The notes below the pieces were generated by a model that saw only the letters and a program-made list of their open reading frames with translations, ran no database searches and was not told the DNA's origin. Below, piece after piece: positions 14,787 through 24,223 of a stretch of DNA of 51,108 nt. The number at the start of each line of letters is the position of its first letter. The stretch's first letter is position 1. The position numbers were made by a program, and so were the translations under genes. The stretch lies in IMG/VR virus record IMGVR_UViG_3300046817_000867, positions 1 through 51,108 of that record; one strand, 5' to 3'. The stretch is from a virus.

Positions 14787-14828
14787 GCGGAGCCTGACCG
14801 CCGGCCATCGCCGGCGGCAGGACTCCGC
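14787..14828 (+). other. Strong intergenic hairpin
   Basis: ccgccggc/gccggcgg forms an 8-bp stem around catc. It is extended outward by gcggagcctg pairing with caggactccgc with one bulge, giving a stem of about 18 bp between two structural genes. No U-tract follows, so it is more likely an mRNA stability or processing element than a terminator. Confidence 0.6.
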
Positions 14829-14883
14829 ATCCGCCGAAGATGTGACGCGGGCGGAGATCGGGCGCGTCACTGGAGGTCGGGCC

Positions 14884-15399
14884 ATGCCTGACGTCACGAA
14901 GACGGAGAAGCCCTCCGTCGATGAACGCTTGGTCGCCATCCTCGAGATGATGGCGAAGAAAGAGGCCGCGCCGAAAGACGATTCGACCGACTACGACGAG
15001 CGGTTACTCAAAGTCCTGGAGATGCTGGCGGCCAAGCAGGACGAAGGGCCGATCAAGCAGATCCCGATTTCCAAGGCGATTTACAAGACGCCATGGAATC
15101 CGACGGGCGATCCGAATCGGCCGGAGTTCGCGCGGGCCTCATTCATGAACGGGTTTCGGCTGAAAGAAGGTTTGCACTCGAACGAAGAGATCGAACTCTT
15201 CAATCAGATCAAGCCGGGCCGGTACATCGGGAACAAAGTCCTGGTCGTCGCGAAGAACGCCGACAAGGAGGGCACGGAAGTGATGCTGTTCGTGCCGAAC
15301 AAGACGGTCGAAGATCGGATTCTCCAAGCGCAGTACGCGCCGACCTTGTCGGTGCTGTTGAAGACGATCATCGCCGAACAGAATCAAGTCAAGGTCTAG
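14884..15399 (+). CDS. Structural-module protein of unknown function (171 aa)
   Basis: Starts at ATG 14884 with GGAGG upstream. Two similar helical segments near the N-terminus (DERLVAILEMMAKKEAAPKD; DERLLKVLEMLAAKQDEGPI) suggest a duplicated coiled-coil. The C-terminal domain (YKTPWNPTGDPNRPEFARAS ... GNKVLVVAKNADKEGTEVML) looks globular alpha/beta. Lies between decoration and adaptor genes, so a minor head or head-tail protein is likely. No family recognised. Confidence 0.6.
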   Translation: MPDVTKTEKPSVDERLVAILEMMAKKEAAPKDDSTDYDERLLKVLEMLAAKQDEGPIKQIPISKAIYKTPWNPTGDPNRPEFARASFMNGFRLKEGLHSNEEIELFNQIKPGRYIGNKVLVVAKNADKEGTEVMLFVPNKTVEDRILQAQYAPTLSVLLKTIIAEQNQVKV

Positions 15400-15411
15400 T
15401 CGACAGACGCG

Positions 15412-15452
15412 CGTGCCTCGTCCTGGTCTCGGATAACGCCAGGCGGGGCACG
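15412..15452 (+). other. Intergenic hairpin before the adaptor gene
   Basis: cgtgcctcgtcctgg (15412-15426) pairs with ccaggcggggcacg (15439-15452) with one G-U pair and one bulge around a 12-base loop. No U-tract. It is the third strong hairpin between head genes. Confidence 0.5.
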
Positions 15453-15473
15453 TGACATGAGAGAGGAGGCCCG

Positions 15474-16157
15474 ATGACGTTCAAAGAGATGCAGGACTTG
15501 GTCATGGGGCGCCTGAATCTCACGTCGACTGACGCACGCACACGCATCAAGGCGGAACTCAATCTCCGTTATCGGGAAGTCCAATCCTCCATCGGGCTCC
15601 AGCAAACCCGGCGTGGCATCGCGACATTTGCGACTGCCAGTGGCGTCCCGACGACCACGCAGTCGGGCATCGCGAAAATCTTTTCCGTCTACGACAACAC
15701 GTACCTGCTGCGCCCGTTGCGCGAGATCACCCTCAACCAACTGAGGATGATGGACTCGGCCGAGGTCACGGTCGGGACCGCGCAGCAGTATGTCGCTGAT
15801 CAGATCAATGACGACGTGATTCAGTTGCGACTGTATCCCGTGCCGACGGTGGCGTACAACCTGATGTCGGACGTGCTGCTGGCCGGCGTCGACATGGTGG
15901 CGGATAGCGATGAGCCGGCGTTCTCGAAAGATTTCCACGACGTGCTCGTGCATGGCGTGATCTACGACGAGCTGATGAAGCTCGAAAAATTCAATCCGCT
16001 GGCGGAAGTGGAAGAGGCGAAGTTCGAGAAGCGTCTCGCGGATTTACGGTTCTTTTTAGCCAAGAGTGCGTGGATCTCTGGACCGAAGCAGACCGACACG
16101 TTTTTGCGTTGGGGTTTATCAGCGCGCGTGTGGCCCTACAATTCGTTGGCTCCGTGA
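15474..16157 (+). CDS. Head-tail adaptor/connector protein (putative)
   Basis: 227 residues from ATG 15474 after GGAGG. N-terminal helices MTFKEMQDLVMGRLNLTSTD and RIKAELNLRYREVQSSIGLQ, then beta strands, then RPLREITLNQLRMMDSAEVT and VIQLRLYPVPTVAYNLMSDV, and a helical C-terminus with the HGVIYDELMKLEKFNPLAEV pattern. This order is that of podovirus gp4/gp10-type adaptor proteins binding under the portal. Stop overlaps the next start (TGATG). Confidence 0.75.
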   Translation: MTFKEMQDLVMGRLNLTSTDARTRIKAELNLRYREVQSSIGLQQTRRGIATFATASGVPTTTQSGIAKIFSVYDNTYLLRPLREITLNQLRMMDSAEVTVGTAQQYVADQINDDVIQLRLYPVPTVAYNLMSDVLLAGVDMVADSDEPAFSKDFHDVLVHGVIYDELMKLEKFNPLAEVEEAKFEKRLADLRFFLAKSAWISGPKQTDTFLRWGLSARVWPYNSLAP

Positions 16158-18100
16158 TGGCCAGTAGCGCGCCGCCGCCGCTCGTCATCAACACGCTCCG
16201 AGGGGGCCGAAACGACATCGATCCGCCCGCGTCGCTGCCCGATGATCAGTGCGTTCTCGTCGAGAACATCGACTATGAGCGCGCGACGATCGGCGGACGT
16301 CGGCGTGGACAGATCGCCGTCACGACCTCCGGCGCGACGATCAATACGGGCGCGTATTTTCTGCACCGGCATTTGCCGACGGGCGATGAGACCGAATCGC
16401 AGTTGTGGGTGACGAGCGTCAGCGGCACAACGGGGACGTTCAACTACAAGGACACGGCGTGGTATGCGGTGACGCCAACCGATCTGCTCGCGACGGCGAG
16501 CGGTCAGTACGCGATTCGCGGGCAAACGCTGCACGGGAAATTATTTCTCGCGTATCCGCTGCAAGGCTCAGTCGATCGGTTGATGGTGTGGGACGGATCG
16601 ACGTTGCGGCGAACCGGCTTGGCTGAGCCTAATGCGCCAGTCGTGACGACGAGCGGGAGCGGGGCGTTTGCGACGACACGGTATTATCGCGTGCGGTATT
16701 CAGTCGCGACGGGACCGTTCATTAGCCAGCGGTTATCTGAACCGTCAGAGACCACGACGTTTTCTCCGCCTGGATCTGGCGCCGGCGCGACGATTACCAA
16801 GCCAGCCGCCATCAACGAAGGCGAGACGCACTGGATTGTCGAGGAATCGATCAACAACGCTGATTTTTACTCGATCGGCGAAATCGCGGTCGGGACCACG
16901 ACATTCGTGGATACCAACGATCCAGGCACGGTGACAGGAGGCACCTTTCCGCTGGCGCCTCCAATTGGCACTTATACCTTGGAGTACTCTCCCAAGTTTC
17001 TCTTGGCTGATTCAGATCGCCTTGTGTTGGGCGGCGCGTGGCAACAGTCGCAACTGCAATCTCGAATCTCGTGGACGCCGGTGTACGCCTCAGTGCCACC
17101 GTACGGGAACGATGAACGGTTGGACGACAACAACGATCCGTTCATCGATCTGGACGGCTATGACGGCGGAGCCCTGACGGACATGGGTGGTCCGGTCGCG
17201 GGTTACATGTACGCGTTCAAGTGGCAGCGCATCTTCAAACTGATCCGGACGGGGAATGTCAAACAAGCCTACCAAGCAATTAAGGTCACGTCTGCGGTTG
17301 GCGCGTTTCCGCGAAGCGTGGTCCCCGGTGTGGACGAACAGGGACGGGAATGTCTGTACTTTCTGGACCCAGAGCAGGGGCCCAAGCGTATCGGGGCCAA
17401 CGGACTCGAGAGTTGCGGTGAAGATCTCGGCGGCACGTGGAAAACGCTGAACAAGAACGCGCTCCTGGTCTCACATGGCGTGTACTACCCGCTGCGCCGA
17501 CAAGTGCAGTGGTGGGTTGCGCTCACGGGCACGACGCCGGACACGCGGATTGTGGCGAACACGCGGGCGTTTACGCCGTCGACGCAAGGCGTGCGCCGCG
17601 GATGGTCGTTCTACACCGGGACGGGGAACGCGGCCCTGTCGTCCTGTCTCTACGCCGACAACATCAACACGAACGGCGCGCGGAGCCTGACACTCAAGCC
17701 GATCACGGGGCATTTGGATACGACGCTGCTGAGGATCAACGACAGCGGCACCACGGATGTGGGGACGCTCTATCAGGGCCGGATTCGGACCAAGCCGTTT
17801 GTCTTGGGCGGCATGCTCGAGCGTCCGGCGATCCGCGCCGGCGCACTCATGGCGACGGCCGCCTCTGGGGTGAGTGTATACGTGACGCTCATTCGCGATT
17901 TTGGCAAGGAAACCGGGACGCCGATCGCCGTGGATCTGACGCCGTCGGGGACTGAGACGACGGTGATGAAGCCGATTGACAATCTTGCGTTGTCGGACCT
18001 CTTGAGCGTGCAGGTTGAGCTCGGGGACGCCGCGCCCGTCGATGCGGACTGGGAACTGGCGATGGCGTCGTTTGTCGTGACGCCGGGAGAGTCGGCATGA
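16157..18100 (+). CDS. Tail nozzle / head-closure (stabilisation) protein, putative
   Basis: 647 residues from ATG 16157, coupled to the adaptor stop. Beta-rich throughout, with repeats resembling propeller blades (GGRNDIDPPASLPDDQCVLV and ENIDYERATIGGRRRG near the N-terminus; RYYRVRYSVATGPFISQRLS; SYAFKWQ-like YMYAFKWQRIFKLIRTG). The opening ..GGrNd.dpp..lp..qav..eN.dy..g....R.G.. is the hallmark of podovirus proteins of the P22 gp10 / nozzle type that sit below the adaptor. Position immediately after the adaptor agrees. Identification is by pattern and synteny. Confidence 0.7.
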   Translation: MASSAPPPLVINTLRGGRNDIDPPASLPDDQCVLVENIDYERATIGGRRRGQIAVTTSGATINTGAYFLHRHLPTGDETESQLWVTSVSGTTGTFNYKDTAWYAVTPTDLLATASGQYAIRGQTLHGKLFLAYPLQGSVDRLMVWDGSTLRRTGLAEPNAPVVTTSGSGAFATTRYYRVRYSVATGPFISQRLSEPSETTTFSPPGSGAGATITKPAAINEGETHWIVEESINNADFYSIGEIAVGTTTFVDTNDPGTVTGGTFPLAPPIGTYTLEYSPKFLLADSDRLVLGGAWQQSQLQSRISWTPVYASVPPYGNDERLDDNNDPFIDLDGYDGGALTDMGGPVAGYMYAFKWQRIFKLIRTGNVKQAYQAIKVTSAVGAFPRSVVPGVDEQGRECLYFLDPEQGPKRIGANGLESCGEDLGGTWKTLNKNALLVSHGVYYPLRRQVQWWVALTGTTPDTRIVANTRAFTPSTQGVRRGWSFYTGTGNAALSSCLYADNINTNGARSLTLKPITGHLDTTLLRINDSGTTDVGTLYQGRIRTKPFVLGGMLERPAIRAGALMATAASGVSVYVTLIRDFGKETGTPIAVDLTPSGTETTVMKPIDNLALSDLLSVQVELGDAAPVDADWELAMASFVVTPGESA

Positions 18101-19179
18101 TCGCGCTCGCGTATCGCGATTCGTTGCCGGAAGGCACCGCCAACGAGTTCGATCAGTTGGTGCAGGGTCTCACGGGCATGCTGTACCAACAGCACAATCC
18201 CGATGGCGGCCACACGAACATCACGGCGGACTCGCTCAGCATCAACCCGCCGAATCTGACCACGGGCGTGGATGGCACGATCACGTTTCAGGATCGGTTG
18301 GGCAAGAAGACCGTGTTCTCGCGGGATGACAGCGGGACGATCATCACGCTGAACAATGGGACCGATATTTTGATTCGCCGGACGGACGTGTCTGGCGCCA
18401 TCTTGAATCTTGTGCGTGTCGGGTTGATGCGAACGTCTGGTCCTGGGTTTGGTAATGGCATCACGCTGTTAGCGATTGATGCCGCGACGCCAACGGCCTT
18501 TCACGATTGGGGTCTTGCTAGCGGAAATACCAACGTGGCCCCAGGCGCGAGGATGCTGATCTCTGATTTAACGACATTGATTTCCCCCGTGTCTCTGCGC
18601 TACCGATCTAGCGCGACGACGTACGAGTGGATGAAGACGACCGGGTCTGAAGGTCCGACGACTGAACAAGTGACCCTCGGGTCTGGCTTCGACAGTTCAC
18701 AGCAGGGCTACTGGGACGCGGCGTACATCAAATCGCTCTCACTCGCTACGGGATCTGGAAGCGCGGAAGTCGCGGGCAAATGGAATGACGTGGCGTACAA
18801 CACGGCGAACTATTCCGGCAGCGGAAGTTTGACGTGGACACCTACGGGCAGCGGAGATCAGGTGTCGTACGCCTACATGGTGCTTGGCAACACGATGTGG
18901 CTGACGTTTGAAGTGCAGGGCAATCTCGGCGGATCGGATTCGTCGGAACTGCGCCTCGCGGTGCCTGGCGGCTACACCATTACCGGCCGTCGGTTCGGCG
19001 CCTCGTGTGCGTGGGCCGTGGACAACAACGACAGCACGTTGCCCATCGCCCCGATTCAGGCGGCGCCAGGACATCAATACATCTCGATTCAGAAGATCGT
19101 TTCCGGCGCGCTCGCGAACTGGATCGCTGGCGGAAATCTCGCGTACGTTAACGGACAAATCGCGTTTTCGATTGCCTAG
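18097..19179 (+). CDS. Tail-associated protein, possible fibre
   Basis: 360 residues, coupled by ATGA to the nozzle gene. The N-terminal ~70 residues are helical and polar (SLPEGTANEFDQLVQGLTGM), as in fibre attachment domains. The rest is Gly/Ser/Thr-rich beta sequence (ITFQDRLGKKTVFSRDDSGT; NYSGSGSLTWTPTGSGDQVS). This is the usual look of a short tail fibre or its base. Receptor unknown. Confidence 0.6.
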   Translation: MIALAYRDSLPEGTANEFDQLVQGLTGMLYQQHNPDGGHTNITADSLSINPPNLTTGVDGTITFQDRLGKKTVFSRDDSGTIITLNNGTDILIRRTDVSGAILNLVRVGLMRTSGPGFGNGITLLAIDAATPTAFHDWGLASGNTNVAPGARMLISDLTTLISPVSLRYRSSATTYEWMKTTGSEGPTTEQVTLGSGFDSSQQGYWDAAYIKSLSLATGSGSAEVAGKWNDVAYNTANYSGSGSLTWTPTGSGDQVSYAYMVLGNTMWLTFEVQGNLGGSDSSELRLAVPGGYTITGRRFGASCAWAVDNNDSTLPIAPIQAAPGHQYISIQKIVSGALANWIAGGNLAYVNGQIAFSIA

Positions 19180-19188
19180 AGGAGCATC

Positions 19189-19476
19189 ATGGCCACCGCA
19201 ATTCCCGTAGCAATTCAGTTGGCGAATGGGCGGACGCTCCCGACGCCGGACCCGGCGACCGATGGCGTCCAAACGATTCAGAACGACGGCACGAACGAAC
19301 CACGATGGGTCGCGGCGGGCGCGTCCACGGGGATTCAGGTGCTCACTGGTGATCCGTTTCCGCCCGTCGACGGGACGGCCTGGGTGGTGGTGACGGGCGT
19401 CTCGCCCGCGGCGTCGATGGCGCTCAAAGCTCGAACCTCTGGTACGACGCACGTGATCGCCAGCATTACGTTCTAG
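19189..19476 (+). CDS. Small beta-rich tail-region protein (95 aa)
   Basis: Starts at ATG 19189 after GAGGAGC. Sequence MATAIPVAIQLANGRTLPTP with later VLTGDPFPPVDGTAWVVVTG, beta-like, no Cys. Lies between two fibre-type genes with short gaps. Likely a small virion accessory protein. No family recognised. Confidence 0.55.
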   Translation: MATAIPVAIQLANGRTLPTPDPATDGVQTIQNDGTNEPRWVAAGASTGIQVLTGDPFPPVDGTAWVVVTGVSPAASMALKARTSGTTHVIASITF

Positions 19477-19495
19477 TTCAAAAGGAACCTTGCCC

Positions 19496-21370
19496 ATGAC
19501 TCGACTGTGTTGGTTGCGTAGTGCGTTAGTGGCGGCGATCGTGAGTCTGCCGGTGTCGGGGTTCGCGCAGGACCGACAGAACATTCCGAGCGGGGCGTCG
19601 TTGCCGGCTAACTGCACGGTCGGCGACATCTTCATGAAGACCGGCACGACGCCCGGCCTCTACAGTTGTCTCACGACGGACACCTGGACGATCTCGGGGA
19701 GCGGCGGAAGTCCCGCCGGATCAAACGGAAACGTCCAGATCAACAACAACGGCTCATTTGGCGCCTACGCGGGCTCAAGCGCGGCAGCCAACCAAGTCGT
19801 CACGGGGTTCGACGCCAGTGGGAATGTCACCTCGACGTCGCTCACGATTAGTTTCTTGCCTGGATCGATTCCGGCGTCGAAGCTCGTCGGCACGGACATC
19901 GCGACCGTCGGCACGATTACGACGGGCGTCTGGAACGGCACGGCGATTGGCGTGACCAAGGGTGGCACAGGCCTCGCGTCTGGCACGTCTGGAGGCGTAC
20001 TGACGTTCACGGGATCGGGCACGCTCGCGTCTAGCGCGGCGCTGACGGCGAATCTGCCGGTGATTGGCGGGGGCGCCGGCGCGGTCGTGAGCGTGGGCAG
20101 CGTCTCAGGGAACACGACGAAGTTCGTGACCGAGAGCGGCAGCGTGACCTCGGGGAACTGCTTCAAGGCGGATGCCAGCGGCAACGCGGTCGACTTCGGG
20201 GCGGGCTGCGGCGGCACGGCGTCCCCAGGTGGCGCGGACACGAACGTGCAGTTCAACGACTCGTCCAGCTTCGGAGGCTCAAGCGGATTTCTCTACAACA
20301 AGACGACCCACGATGCGACGCTGACGGGTCTCATCAAGTCCGCCGGCCAGAACTGCACGTACGTGACCAAGACGACGACGTATACGGTTGGCGTGACGGA
20401 CTGCATTGTCGAAGCGCTGACGAACGCGTTCACGATCAATCTGCCGACGGCCGTCGGGATTCAGGGTCGGTTGTACACGTTCAAGAATCTCCAAACGGCC
20501 AATGCGCTCACGATTGACGCGAATGGTTCGGAAACGATTGATGGGGCGCTCACGGCGTCGGTCATCAACGGAGCGATCACGATTCAGTCGGACAACGCGA
20601 ACTGGCGGATCGTCGGGTCCGGCTCAGCACCATTCACAGACCCAGGCACGGACGCGGTATTGTACTGGCACAATTCGGTGAAGTCCCCGGCGGCCGTGAC
20701 CTTGGGGGCCTCCCTCTCGCTCTCTAGTGGCACGTTGGATGTGGCCGCCAACGGCATCTCGTTGGCCAAGATGGCGACGCAGGCGGACAAGACGATTTTG
20801 TCGAACGTGTCGGGCGGCACGGCGGTGCCGGTGGCCAACACGTCGATCCCACTCAACACGCCGCTCGTGTTCTTGGCGGGCGTCTGCCAGAACGCCACGG
20901 CGTCGATTGGGGTCTCGACGCCCACATCAAACGCGGCGACGGCGCTCTGCAAGGCTGGATCGAACACGCTGTTTGGCGTCGCGCAGTACACGGCGACCGG
21001 GCAGTCGATCCAGGGGCTTGTGCCGATTCTGGAAACGCTGACCTCGACGACCGTCACCGTCTCGATTCAATACTTCCAAGAGACCACCCAGACGGGCGCC
21101 CCGACCTTCACGTTCTCGTGGGCGCGTGTTGGCGCGGCCGGAACGCTCGATCCAGCGTTCTCAGATTGCGATAGTACCGGCACGACGGCGGCCACAGCGA
21201 ATCAGCTCCACGTGAACGCGTGGACCTGCACCGTGACCTCACTCGCAAAAGGGGACGTATTCTTCTGGAAGTTCTCCTATAAGACCGCCCCATCGGGCGG
21301 CGCGTCAAATCAGGACTTGATTACGCTGACCGTGATGCCGGTCGCCAGCAAGCCGATTGGAGGAGGCTAA
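19496..21370 (+). CDS. Fibre-like protein with an N-terminal signal peptide
   Basis: 624 residues from ATG 19496 (TTG at 19490 is possible; AAAGGA site favours the ATG). Residues 1-24, MTRLCWLRSALVAAIVSLPV then SGFA, look like a Sec signal peptide: basic start, hydrophobic core, small residues before the cut. The remainder is Gly/Ser/Thr-rich fibre sequence with the GVTKGGTGLASGTSGGVLTF type of repeat that occurs in phage tail fibres, and PGGADTNVQFNDSSSFGGSS. Several Cys residues (NCTVGDIF, SCLTTD, GNCFK, AGCGG) could form disulfides outside the cytoplasm. An export signal on a virion fibre is odd. Confidence 0.7.
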   Translation: MTRLCWLRSALVAAIVSLPVSGFAQDRQNIPSGASLPANCTVGDIFMKTGTTPGLYSCLTTDTWTISGSGGSPAGSNGNVQINNNGSFGAYAGSSAAANQVVTGFDASGNVTSTSLTISFLPGSIPASKLVGTDIATVGTITTGVWNGTAIGVTKGGTGLASGTSGGVLTFTGSGTLASSAALTANLPVIGGGAGAVVSVGSVSGNTTKFVTESGSVTSGNCFKADASGNAVDFGAGCGGTASPGGADTNVQFNDSSSFGGSSGFLYNKTTHDATLTGLIKSAGQNCTYVTKTTTYTVGVTDCIVEALTNAFTINLPTAVGIQGRLYTFKNLQTANALTIDANGSETIDGALTASVINGAITIQSDNANWRIVGSGSAPFTDPGTDAVLYWHNSVKSPAAVTLGASLSLSSGTLDVAANGISLAKMATQADKTILSNVSGGTAVPVANTSIPLNTPLVFLAGVCQNATASIGVSTPTSNAATALCKAGSNTLFGVAQYTATGQSIQGLVPILETLTSTTVTVSIQYFQETTQTGAPTFTFSWARVGAAGTLDPAFSDCDSTGTTAATANQLHVNAWTCTVTSLAKGDVFFWKFSYKTAPSGGASNQDLITLTVMPVASKPIGGG

Positions 21371-22071
21371 TGCGTCAACTTCTCGCGGCGGGTCTGCTCG
21401 CGATTGGGCTATTGCCGGCCCCGCCGATGTTCACGACGGCCTCGGACAACTTCCCGGGCCCCGATAACACCACGCTCGGCACGGACTGGATCGATCCCGA
21501 AGCGGAGTTTGGCATCGTCAGTCACGCGGCCACCCAGAGGAACGCCGGCGTGAATACGCGTGCCACGGCGTGGTGGAACCCGTCCACCAACAGCTTCACC
21601 GGCAACCAGTTCAGCCAGGTGACCTGCGGCACAGTTGGGGCCAATACGCCGCCCTACGGCAGCCAGTGGTGCGGCGTCGGCGTGAACATGTCAGGATCGA
21701 GTTTCGCCACGACTACCGGCTACCTCATCTACGCCGGTCCCTCCAACGATTGGGAGATCGCCCGTCGTGACGCGGGCGGTGCGGAGGCAAATCTCGCGAG
21801 CGGATCGTACTCGCCCGCAGACGGCGATGTCTTATATCTGGAGCACAACGGGTCACTCCTCACGTTTAAACTGAATGGCACCTCCGTGGGCACGGCCTCC
21901 GACAGCACCTACGTCGGTGGACAACCAGGGCTGAACGTCGATGCCATTCTCTTGATAGATGCCGTGGCATTGACCAGTTGGAGCGGCGGCGATCTCGGCG
22001 GTGGCGCCGTGTTCCCAGCGGCCATTATTAATGGCGCGCCCGTGCGCGGCGGAGGGAGGAACCGCCGATGA
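21370..22071 (+). CDS. Lectin/jelly-roll-like protein with a possible signal peptide
   Basis: 233 residues, start overlaps the preceding stop (TAATG). Residues 1-24, MRQLLAAGLLAIGLLPAPPM then FTTA, resemble a signal peptide. The body begins SDNFPGPDNTTLGTDWI, the DNF..-dgtlgt.W pattern of concanavalin-like carbohydrate-binding domains, followed by strands such as NDWEIARRDAGGAEANLASG and YLEHNGSLLTFKLNGTSVGT. It would suit glycan binding. The Gly/Arg-rich C-terminus GAPVRGGGRNRR is probably disordered. Confidence 0.65.
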   Translation: MRQLLAAGLLAIGLLPAPPMFTTASDNFPGPDNTTLGTDWIDPEAEFGIVSHAATQRNAGVNTRATAWWNPSTNSFTGNQFSQVTCGTVGANTPPYGSQWCGVGVNMSGSSFATTTGYLIYAGPSNDWEIARRDAGGAEANLASGSYSPADGDVLYLEHNGSLLTFKLNGTSVGTASDSTYVGGQPGLNVDAILLIDAVALTSWSGGDLGGGAVFPAAIINGAPVRGGGRNRR

Positions 22072-24146
22072 AGGGTCTGACCATTGCGACCATCGTGATC
22101 CTGGCATTCCAAGTGCGTCTCCCCTTGCGTCTCGTCGGTGGTAGTGGTGGCGGGAGCGCGGTGCTCGACGCGGCGCATATCCAATATGTGGGGTCCAAAC
22201 AGGTGGCCTTCGCTTCAGAGTCCACGTGGGGCTCCGGCCAAGTCTCTGGTTATCGCTCTGGCGGGGTGCTCCATTTTTTGGTCATCGGTGATCAGCGCAA
22301 TCTGAGAAATGTCGATTCAACGGTTGTCTCCGGAGCCTCAACAACGCAGTTTACCGTCGCGTCTGGCGTTGGCGCCCAGTTAACCAACAATGCGTGGATT
22401 GACATCTGTCGCAAAGCGGCCGGGGTCAGTGGGGTGGGATGCAAAGAAGTCTACCCAGAGGACACGAAGATTACGAACATTAGCGGTGATGTGATCACGG
22501 TGAGTCCAGCGCTCGGGGGCATCCCCGCCAGCGGCGACGAGGTCTATCAGGAGTTCATGGCCCCGATTCTTGATATTGCTGACGACGGATCGAGTTGGGT
22601 GCAGGATCCAGCGAGCGTCAACACCTTGGCCATTACGAACATTATCGAGCAGCCCTATCATGGGAGGCGTGGCGGCTTTGATGCGGGTAATAATAATGTG
22701 TGGTCGGCCCTTGGGTATATCACGTCCTCTGGGATTTATGTCCACAACGGCCTGTGGTATTTGTCGTGGTATTGGAGTTACGTCTCGAACACCACGTCGA
22801 GTAATTTCGGCATGTATGATCCCGTCCACGACATTATGTATGGACCGTGGGTGTTGAAAACGTGGGATGGCGATGGAGTGTCTCACCAAGGACAGCAGGG
22901 GTGTGCGATGCTGTTGGCTGACCCGGTGGACAGCACAAAATTTGGATGCACTACGCTCCTCAGTAGCGGCATCACGCAGTTTCCTTGGGGTCCCAACTTG
23001 ACCGTGGGATTACCCTGGCCAACGTCGAGCACCTCAAACGCCTTCGGCTCGAACATCCTCGACTTTGGCACGTCCCTCGGGGGTGGATCGCCACGTTACA
23101 TTTATCAATATTACATGGGGGACCCGGGGACGGCGAACTACTTCAATCAAGACGGCACGGTCCACGGATTTATTCGCTCGTTTCGCTATCCCACCAGTTA
23201 TAACTATATGGACGAGCCGAGAACGCATACCGCAGATGGCACACGTCGCCTCAGTGCGGACCCTGCCCAGAACGGCGGCGTCAACACCTTTAACGAGATT
23301 GACCGCATTCAGGGCGCCATGTATTTTCGCGGAACGAACCGACAGGGGGTGATTTTTGCGACGAACCTGCTCGGGCGGAACGCCGGCTATAGCAACACGA
23401 GTTGCACGGTCACGCAGCACGAGTTTTACGCAAACGCCGGTCAGGGTTATGTGCTGACCTCAAGCGGAGACTTTTCCACGGACACCGTCATTACGGGGCT
23501 CACGACCGGATATTCACACAACCTGAGTCACTGGGATAACACGCTGCATCTCGGCGGTTGGAACGATTGTGGTGCTGGGTGTATCGGACAAGAGTTCAAC
23601 GTGGGCGAGACGATTCAGGGGAACATCAGTGGACACACTGGCACGGTCGTCCAAGACCACCGCAATCTGACATGCGATCATGGCTGTGATGCATCACCTC
23701 CCTATGGATATGCAACAACTGGTCCATCGTGGAGAAATCGTCCCCGTCATGTGGAGTTTCTGGTCTATGACGCAGATACCCTAGACTCCGTGCGCGCCGG
23801 GTCCACGACGGATTGGACTCCAGACCCCACGAATTACATCGACTTCGATGATACCTACGGATATCACCTGCTGGGCACGGGCACATCGGGAGACGGGACC
23901 GATGCGGAAGCCTATAGCTTGGGATTTTTCCAAGACCCAGATGATCCGACCTCTTTCTACATCGTGACTCAGCGTTCGTGGGGCGGGGGGACGATGGGCC
24001 TCTCGAAGTTCCACATCCTCGACACAGCCGAGCCCGAGCCGACGCTGTTGGGGTGGCTATGGCAGTGGTTCAACGAGATCGTGCCGAGATTGACGAAGAC
24101 GCATCCGGCGCTGATCCCGAGTCTGTTGAGGGCGACTCCGCGATAG
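22068..24146 (+). CDS. Large putative receptor-binding or glycan-active protein
   Basis: 692 residues, ATGA-coupled to the previous gene. Hydrophobic N-terminus MKGLTIATIVILAFQVRLPL could be a signal or anchor. The body is rich in Trp, Tyr, Gly and Asp with propeller-like strands (SGIYVHNGLWYLSWYWSYVS; NFGMYDPVHDIMYGPWVLKT; RHVEFLVYDADTLDSVRAGS), reminiscent of five-bladed glycosidase or sialidase folds, but I cannot identify catalytic residues. The third consecutive fibre-region gene with a hydrophobic N-terminus. A tailspike or depolymerase is the best guess. Confidence 0.55.
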   Translation: MKGLTIATIVILAFQVRLPLRLVGGSGGGSAVLDAAHIQYVGSKQVAFASESTWGSGQVSGYRSGGVLHFLVIGDQRNLRNVDSTVVSGASTTQFTVASGVGAQLTNNAWIDICRKAAGVSGVGCKEVYPEDTKITNISGDVITVSPALGGIPASGDEVYQEFMAPILDIADDGSSWVQDPASVNTLAITNIIEQPYHGRRGGFDAGNNNVWSALGYITSSGIYVHNGLWYLSWYWSYVSNTTSSNFGMYDPVHDIMYGPWVLKTWDGDGVSHQGQQGCAMLLADPVDSTKFGCTTLLSSGITQFPWGPNLTVGLPWPTSSTSNAFGSNILDFGTSLGGGSPRYIYQYYMGDPGTANYFNQDGTVHGFIRSFRYPTSYNYMDEPRTHTADGTRRLSADPAQNGGVNTFNEIDRIQGAMYFRGTNRQGVIFATNLLGRNAGYSNTSCTVTQHEFYANAGQGYVLTSSGDFSTDTVITGLTTGYSHNLSHWDNTLHLGGWNDCGAGCIGQEFNVGETIQGNISGHTGTVVQDHRNLTCDHGCDASPPYGYATTGPSWRNRPRHVEFLVYDADTLDSVRAGSTTDWTPDPTNYIDFDDTYGYHLLGTGTSGDGTDAEAYSLGFFQDPDDPTSFYIVTQRSWGGGTMGLSKFHILDTAEPEPTLLGWLWQWFNEIVPRLTKTHPALIPSLLRATPR

Positions 24147-24148
24147 CA

Positions 24149-24223
24149 ATGGGCGCGATCTATCTCATGAGCCTGTCCGGCTGGGCGCGATTGACGCGCA
24201 AGGGATCACGGAGGACCGTATGA
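24149..24223 (+). CDS. Possible 24-aa peptide
   Basis: ATG 24149 encodes MGAIYLMSLSGWARLTRKGS and RRTV. Its stop overlaps the next start by four bases (ATGA), the coupling used elsewhere. No good ribosome binding site is visible, so it may be chance. Confidence 0.3.
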   Translation: MGAIYLMSLSGWARLTRKGSRRTV

